64,000 bases of DNA. Origin: Tragulus kanchil (lineage: Eukaryota; Chordata; Mammalia; Artiodactyla; Tragulidae). A program made the position numbers and the translations under genes. Numbering within the stretch: position 1 is the first letter of the stretch; every line of letters starts with the position of its first letter. The stretch is taken from contig JAIOJX010000026.1 in assembly GCA_022376925.1 (NCBI GenBank), forward strand, positions 249,299,330-249,363,329. Direction: 5' to 3'. The notes beneath the pieces are model-generated. The model was given only the letters and a program-made list of their open reading frames with translations. It searched no databases and was not told the origin of the DNA. Below are positions 58,266 through 64,000 of this stretch, piece after piece.

Positions 58266-59237
58266 TAATTTAATCAGACCAAATGTCAGAACAGTGTCAT
58301 TTAAAGCCCTTTCATGATTTTAAAGCAAATGGTCCCTGTAGCAGGAAAACAGTTAAACTAACATTGCTAAAATTAATCTAATTTCTTTGGAATTGAAATA
58401 TTAAAGGAACCCATTCTATCCCATTTACTTTTAAAACTGTTAGAAAATACCTGAGGACCTCTCAGCAAAAATCTAACAGGATCCTCCTGCATGTTCATCA
58501 GTTCACGGGAACTGTAACTGTATGGGAATTTGGTTGCAAGTTAATTCTATTTGGTACATATCAAAGAGTCTATTATCACTATGCATGTCTCTCTACAACC
58601 TTCCTTTGTGAAGACTCCAGGCTCCATTTATCAATAGCAGAAACTTACTTAGCATGGTTGTGTATTCTATATATATTTTTTCCAACGTTAATGTGAGTCA
58701 TCATAGCATATCTTCTTAACCATATGTGCTAGAGCTAAGGACAGACAGTTATTTTAATATTCCTGGCCTAGAATCCTTCCCACAACAAACACATTTGATG
58801 CTCATACATGGTCCCTTTCTTGCCGACACTCATGCCTGTCAAAATGGCATGGTGCCTACTCAACATATGGACTGCTAGCTTTTCTCACTGGGGCACAGTT
58901 GCCAAAGAAAGATGGGTTAAGCTGGGCACCCTGCGCAGCAAAGCAGGTGACAGCTCGCCCGTCCTCCATCATGTAGCTGCAACTGCTCTAGCCACATGCC
59001 GTTCGCTAACCTCTCTTTCATGGGAAAAAGAAAAGGAGATCTTGAACAGTTAACCCCCTTTACTTTCAGACAGTTTCTACTAACTGTCTTTGATCTCACT
59101 ACCTTGTATTCAAAGTGAGGAATCCATCCTCTGCCAAAAACACGCTAAAATTTCAAAATCATTTGGAAGCACAAAGTTGTAAGAAAAGTTGATAGCCAGC
59201 AAAAGCACTAAGTAGCTATGTGTGCATGCATGCAGGC

Positions 59238-59238
<1 letters not shown>
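58266..59238. other. unassigned single-copy sequence
   Basis: About 970 bases without duplication or recognisable repeat. 58900-59010 is locally richer in G+C and CpG. Frames on opposite strands (58808-59053 plus, 58917-59099 minus) overlap and neither has recognised domains. Could be unique or conserved non-coding DNA. Confidence 0.4.

Positions 59239-59280
<42 letters not shown>
59239..59280. repeat. (AC)n microsatellite
   Basis: About twenty-one uninterrupted AC units. The cysteine/valine-rich frame read from its opposite strand is an artefact of the repeat. Confidence 0.97.
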
Positions 59281-59283
<3 letters not shown>

Positions 59284-59758
59284 TGTGTGCGCTTTCCTCC
59301 CCCTGCTTTTCATTTTCCACCTAGAATAGACAGACCCAGGCTGGGCAGCAAGAGCAGCACTAAGTATTAAAGCAAGAAATGGGCGATTGTGTAAGTCTTA
59401 CACAAATAGAGCCTATCTAATTACGTTAATCCAGTGAATCATTTCCTCCTGGACCAGACGGCATCCTGTTTGGTTTGCAATTTTTATTTTAAAATTTCCA
59501 AATCAATTTTTATTTGTTCAAATGAGTTTGTCTTGGCAATGACAGGAGAGTATCAAGTTTCCCCAAACAAAGGCTTTTCCTTCATGTGCCTTCCTCATTC
59601 TACAGGAAATCCAAATAAGGCATTTGATCTGAGCTGGGCTTCTGGGGCCACAGACCACAGGAACTTTACCAAACAAGTCCATCTAGACTTCAAGATAGCA
59701 GATTTAAATTGTAGCCTGGGGTTGGTGGCCAGGGATTCGCCAATTAATAATTTTTAAA
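59281..59758. other. unassigned single-copy sequence
   Basis: No repeat recognised. The 107-codon frame at 59434-59757 is the longest outside known repeats here, but it has no domain, signal peptide or splice context that I can support. Confidence 0.4.
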
Positions 59759-59870
59759 AACTACTCTGTGCCAGGCACTTTTACAGGAATGATTTCACCT
59801 GATCATGCCCATATCTCTGCAGTGTAGAAGTCATTTTTTCCATTTTAGAGATGTATAGAAATCTGATCAA
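59759..59870 (+). mobile_element. MIR fragment
   Basis: 'ctctgtgccaggcactttta', 'atgatttcacctgatcatgc' and 'tccattttagagatgtatag' are MIR blocks. Confidence 0.7.
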
Positions 59871-59906
59871 TACTCCCTGTGTGGAAGTTATTTGGCACTG
59901 TTCTCT

Positions 59907-60135
59907 AATAATAAAAATAGCTAACATTCATTAAAGTCTTACTGTGCATTGTTCTAAAAACCTTCTGCATATCAGCTCATCAACAAAGTTATGAGGTAAT
60001 CCATGTCAATACCCATAATTTATAGATGAGGAAAAGGCAACACTAATAAGTTAATTGATTTATCCAAGGTCACATCTAGTATGTGGTGACACCAGAATTC
60101 AAATTCAGCTAATATTACTCTGAAATTATCCTTCT
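59907..60135 (+). mobile_element. MIR SINE, near full length
   Basis: 'aatagctaacattcattaaa', 'gtgcattgttctaaaaacct', 'tttatagatgaggaaaagg' and 'tccaaggtcacatctagtat', then 'accagaattcaaattcagc'. All main MIR blocks are in order. Confidence 0.85.
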
Positions 60136-60229
60136 TTACCACTGCTCTAACTGAGCTAATATACATTCCTAACCATTCTTTAGTTTTTTGTCTTGTTAAT
60201 ATTTTAAGGTCTAAGACCAATGTTTTCTT

Positions 60230-60578
60230 CTTTAAAGTACGTTTTCATCTTGCTTCTCCTCTGATCAGAGACTCTTATGGCTCTGCATTCCCCTAAAAAT
60301 AAAATCCAGATTGGCATATTGTCATTCACTGTACTCCAAATATACTCTGGCCTCTATCAAACCCTCCAAGTGAATTTTCCAATTTGGTTATAAATGTTTT
60401 ATTCTTGACCATTTTATGCATTTACTCATGTGCTTTGTTTTGTTTCCTAATCCACGATGTCCTTACTATTTCTCTCTATCCATGCATAGTCTACCCTTCA
60501 AACCCACTCAGGTTCACTTCCACCCCAAGGATCTCCCCTGTTCCTTCAACCCACAATAATTTCTCCAACCACTAACTG
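60230..60578 (+). mobile_element. L2-like fragment
   Basis: 'aaaaataaaatccagattgg', 'tctggcctctatcaaaccct' and 'ctcaggttcacttccacc' follow a well-known L2 series (aggataaagtccaaactcc ... ctggcattcaaggccctcc ... gctcaaatgtcacctcc). Diverged. Confidence 0.5.
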
Positions 60579-60838
60579 GATTACTGGCCAATGAGCCACC
60601 TATTCAGAGTGCTTTCCCACAATGTCATCACAAGGCTTGCTCAGAATATTCTTCGCAGGTGTATACGTGCAATCTCCCCAGTTAGTATAAGCACTCTTTG
60701 AGAAGATGACTCATGTCTTGTATCTTGATGGTATAGTATAATATCTACCACATCTCTTAAGTGACCTCCATTTTGAGCAAGCTCTAATAATTCCTTTTTT
60801 GCCATTACTATCTTCTGTACTCCTTTCGAGGGACTCTT

Positions 60839-60842
<4 letters not shown>

Positions 60843-60871
<29 letters not shown>
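60843..60871. repeat. (TG)n microsatellite, copy 1
   Basis: About fourteen TG units next to a reverse CHR SINE piece. The second copy (61934-61964) is one unit longer. Confidence 0.95.
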
Positions 60872-60874
<3 letters not shown>

Positions 60875-60990
60875 CGTATGTTGTCATGCCTAGCAGTATA
60901 TGGGATCTCAGTTCCCTGACCAGGGATCGAACCTGCACTCCCTGCATTGGAAGGCAGAGACTTAATCACTGGACTGCCATGGAAGTTCCT
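60872..60990 (-). mobile_element. CHR-type SINE fragment, copy 1
   Basis: Reverse orientation: 'gggatctcagttccctgacc', 'agggatcgaacctgcactcc' and 'cactggactgccatggaagt'. Only the tRNA-like head half is present. Confidence 0.9.
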
Positions 60991-61656
60991 TGAATGACTC
61001 TTCTTAAGACTACAGACAGTATTAGGCCGCGATTGCAGAGATGGATGTGATTACCTTACAGACGGTTGCCTTCTAACAAGTACCATTTGCATCACTCTGA
61101 AAGGTCCCCATCCATGTGAAGATAAAAGAATTCCATCTCAGTAAAAGACCTCTCAAAGATGAATTCCCCTCAAATGTTATGTTTTTTCAAAAGATCTAAA
61201 GCTGTTTTAATTTCTTAAGAGTTCAGTAACTTATGCCAGGAAATGGAGGACCATTATTAAACTTATTTCAGCTTTTGACATCATAGTGCCTGTCATTTGC
61301 ATGAATAAACACAGTACCAAAAGTGAAAACTTGCACTATTCTAAGCAGTTAAGGTTGTACATCAACATTCAAGTTTTAATACCCAATTGTTGCTTAGAAT
61401 CAATCTAAAAGTTGATTCAGTCATGTGTGAGTAAATGTTAGTGGTATTCCTGGACTGGCTTTTCTGCTATCCTGCCAAAAGTCCAGAAAACTGACTAACT
61501 GACTGTTTAAGTCTGTTTCAACTGATTCTGGGAATCCAGGATTCTTTGCCTGTCTACCCACTTCTGGTAAAAGGCAACCACTTTGGTCTCATTCTCTCTC
61601 ACACACTTTGGAAGGTCTCCAAGTGTAAAATGGTACAGCATATGTAGCCTGCAAGC
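60991..61656. other. unassigned sequence within D19
   Basis: No gene or recognised repeat. Repeated at 62084-62749, and its end occurs a third time at 63614-63871. Confidence 0.4.
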
Positions 61657-61929
61657 TCTTGAAAAAAAAGATTACTGGCCAATGAGCCACCTATTCAGAG
61701 TGCTTTCCCACAATGTCATCACAAGGCTTGCTCAGAATATTCTTCGCAGGTGTATACGTGCAATCTCCCCAGTTAGTATAAGCACTCTTTGAGAAGATGA
61801 CTCATGTCTTGTATCTTGATGGTATAGTATAATATCTACCACATCTCTTAAGTGACCTCCATTTTGAGCAAGCTCTAATAATTCCTTTTTTGCCATTACT
61901 ATCTTCTGTACTCCTTTCGAGGGACTCTT

Positions 61930-61933
<4 letters not shown>

Positions 61934-61964
<31 letters not shown>
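61934..61964. repeat. (TG)n microsatellite, D19 copy 2
   Basis: Second copy of 60843-60871, longer by two bases. Confidence 0.95.
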
Positions 61965-61967
<3 letters not shown>

Positions 61968-62083
61968 CGTATGTTGTCATGCCTAGCAGTATATGGGATC
62001 TCAGTTCCCTGACCAGGGATCGAACCTGCACTCCCTGCATTGGAAGGCAGAGACTTAATCACTGGACTGCCATGGAAGTTCCT
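61965..62083 (-). mobile_element. CHR-type SINE fragment, D19 copy 2
   Basis: Duplicate of 60872-60990. Confidence 0.9.
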
Positions 62084-63129
62084 TGAATGACTCTTCTTAA
62101 GACTACAGACAGTATTAGGCCGCGATTGCAGAGATGGATGTGATTACCTTACAGACGGTTGCCTTCTAACAAGTACCATTTGCATCACTCTGAAAGGTCC
62201 CCATCCATGTGAAGATAAAAGAATTCCATCTCAGTAAAAGACCTCTCAAAGATGAATTCCCCTCAAATGTTATGTTTTTTCAAAAGATCTAAAGCTGTTT
62301 TAATTTCTTAAGATTTCAGTAACTTATGCCAGGAAATGGAGGACCATTATTAAACTTATTTCAGCTTTTGACATCATAGTGCCTGTCATTTGCATGAATA
62401 AACACAGTACCAAAAGTGAAAACTTGCACTATTCTAAGCAGTTAAGGTTGTACATCAACATTCAAGTTTTAATACCCAATTGTTGCTTAGAATCAATCTA
62501 AAAGTTGATTCAGTCATGTGTGAGTAAATGTTAGTGGTATTCCTGGACTGGCTTTTCTGCTATCCTGCCAAAAGTCCAGAAAACTGACTAACTGACTGTT
62601 TAAGTCTGTTTCAACTGATTCTGGGAATCCAGGATTCTTTGCCTGTCTACCCACTTCTGGTAAAAGGCAACCACTTTGGTCTCATTCTCTCTCACACACT
62701 TTGGAAGGTCTCCAAGTGTAAAATGGTACAGCATATGTAGCCTGCAAGCAGGGCAGGCATAAGAAACACCATAAGGATACACTGAAGCAAACTTCAAGCT
62801 GTGGGATGCTGGGAAACAATCACAGGCAACACACCAACTTGGCATAAAACAATTAGAGAATGAGGTGGCTCTTTTTTAGCAATAGCATAATACTGGCCAA
62901 GATGCGAAGAAGACCACACAGATAGAAATACTGTACTGGGCAGTCCATGTTGCTAGTCAAGGTTAATCTCTGGAGATACTCAATGCCAAAGGGCTGATGT
63001 TCATTCTTTCTTTCCGTTGGCATTCACATACCTGAAAATACTGTCCCAACAGCAGTCTCTTTGACCATAACCACATATCCCTGCATCTAAATGAAATGGA
63101 TTCTCCTTTTGCAACTTTTTTTCTCTAGT

Positions 63130-63272
63130 AAATTCTTACCCATCCTTAAGAATGCAGCTTAAAGGTCAACTCTTCAGCAACTCCTGTCTACCCTAGGAAG
63201 AGTTAACAGCTCCATATTCTGCAAACTCTCAGTATTTAATATCATTTCATTTATGTCAATGTCATTATATGA
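63130..63272 (+). mobile_element. L2 LINE, 5' piece
   Basis: 'cttacccatccttaagaatg', 'cagcttaaaggtcaactctt' and 'agcaactcctgtctacc' follow the L2 series (cctcaagacccagctcaaatgtc). Split by a Bov-tA at 63273. Confidence 0.65.
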
Positions 63273-63470
63273 GGGCTTCTCAGGTCATACAGTGATAAAG
63301 TATCTCCCTGACAATGCAGGAGACACAAAAGATGTGATCCCTGGGTCGGGAAGATCAGGAGGAAGAAATGGCAACCCACTCCAGTATTCTTGCCTGAGAA
63401 GTCCCATAGACAGAGGAGCCTGGTGGGCCATGGTCCATGGGATTGCAAAGAGTCAGATGCAGTTGAGCTC
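63273..63470 (+). mobile_element. Bov-tA SINE inside L2
   Basis: 'gggcttctcaggtcatacag', 'tgacaatgcaggagacaca', the BovA body, and an end at 'gtcagatgcagttgagctc'. The younger insertion in an L2 host. Confidence 0.93.
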
Positions 63471-63610
63471 ATACACAGATCATTATGTTATATTTATTTA
63501 TTTTACCTGTCTTCTTAGATACACTATAAGCTCCTTCAGAACAGAGATCATGTCATTTTCACTGTCTTCCCCAGGTGATCACTATGATGACTTGCACATG
63601 GATCATTAGT
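63471..63610 (+). mobile_element. L2 LINE, 3' piece
   Basis: 'ctataagctccttcagaaca' and 'gagatcatgtcattttcact' match the L2 motif 'tgagctccttgagggcaggg ... tgtcttattcat'. Continues 63130-63272. Confidence 0.65.
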
Positions 63611-64000
63611 TTGATCAATCTAAAAGTTGATTCAGTCATGTGTGAGTAAATGTTAGTGGTATTCCTGGACTGGCTTTTCTGCTATCCTGCCAAAAGTCCA
63701 GAAAACTGACTAACTGACTGTTTAAGTCTGTTTCAACTGATTCTGGGAATCCAGGATTCTTTGCCTGTCTACCCACTTCTGGTAAAAGGCAACCACTTTG
63801 GTCTCATTCTCTCTCACACACTTTGGAAGGTCTCCAAGTGTAAAATGGTACAGCATATGTAGCCTGCAAGCAGGGCAGGCATAAGAAACACCATAAGGAT
63901 ACACTGAAGCAAACTTCAAGCTGTGGGATGCTGGGAAACAATCACAGGCAACACACCAACTTGGCATAAAACAATTAGAGAATGAGGTGGCTCTTTTTGA

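Larger units (their letters stand above)
60579..62749. repeat. D19: ~1.08-kb direct duplication, 13-bp filler
   Basis: Copy 1 is 60579-61656 and copy 2 is 61670-62749 (offset 1091, then 1093 after a GT microsatellite length difference). One substitution lies near 61222/62314. The filler 'tcttgaaaaaaaa' matches neither copy. Confidence 0.97.
62492..64000. repeat. D20: direct duplication, downstream copy cut by window end
   Basis: Copy 1 starts at 62492 and copy 2 at 63614 (offset 1122). The match runs to the last bases of the window, where the T-run and final two bases differ. By analogy with the others, copy 1 probably extends to near 63600 and copy 2 continues past 64000. It overlaps D19, so about 258 bases occur three times (61399, 62492 and 63614). 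Confidence 0.95.

Noticed and set aside
59110..59313. Minus-strand frame with a run of cysteine-valine residues
   Set aside because: The run is a translation of the AC microsatellite.
62600..62845. 81-codon minus-strand frame with several cysteines (CVACDC, ACPACR), present twice (also 63722-63967)
   Set aside because: It looks zinc-finger-like at first, but the spacing fits no family I know and there is no splice or start context. Its second copy is explained by D20.
1..64000. CRISPR-like or satellite organisation suggested by regular ~1.1 kb repetition
   Set aside because: Units differ completely from one another and are repeated only twice (or three times at overlaps). There are no short direct repeats with spacers and no shared monomer.

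Overview
This window is ruminant (most likely bovid) nuclear DNA. The evidence is its repeats: tRNA-Glu-derived Bov-tA SINEs, cetartiodactyl CHR-type SINEs, BovB (RTE) LINE pieces, and a long bovine-type L1 with a 5' UTR, ORF1, ORF2, poly-A tail and target-site duplications. I found no host protein-coding exon, no tRNA or rRNA gene, no CRISPR array and nothing bacterial. The sequence reads as a gene desert or deep intron.

The dominant feature is not a gene. About twenty stretches of roughly 1.0-1.16 kb occur twice in direct, nearly head-to-tail order (D1-D20 below). The copies are almost identical. They differ mostly in homopolymer or microsatellite length and in scrambled bases next to the junction between copies. 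Junctions either share 1-5 bases or carry about 7-50 bases of filler. Where two junctions lie closer than about 2.2 kb, the shared part is present three times. Removing one copy of each pair would shorten the window by about 22 kb, to about 42 kb, and makes the interrupted L1 ORF2 the normal length of about 3.8 kb. I infer that overlapping contig ends were placed side by side without being merged (false duplications), not twenty biological tandem duplications.

Layout. 1-3.7 kb: D1 and D2, a TA/CA microsatellite and a BovB fragment. 3.7-7.4 kb: mostly unassigned sequence with L2 pieces and Bov-tA copies. 7.4-9.7 kb: D3, with an old L1-like segment and a MIR. 9.7-11.8 kb: a CHR SINE and a tiny L1 tail with target-site duplications. 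11.7-16.3 kb: D4 and D5, rich in SINEs. 16.96-27.48 kb: the L1, inflated by D6-D8. 27.5-32 kb: D9 and D10. 33-40.4 kb: CHR SINEs, D11, and D12 containing an ancient L1 3' end. 41-48 kb: D13-D15. 48-53 kb: D16, MIR, BovB and MER5A-like hosts split by younger SINEs. 54-58.3 kb: D17 and D18. 58.3-60.5 kb: mainly unassigned, then MIR and L2. 60.5-64 kb: D19 and D20, the last cut by the window end.

Nothing here forms a working gene system. The L1 is broken by stops and frameshifts, and the SINEs and old repeats are ordinary genomic residue. The items most worth checking are the duplication pattern and the few stretches that no repeat family explains. All family names come from recognition by eye; no database search was run.
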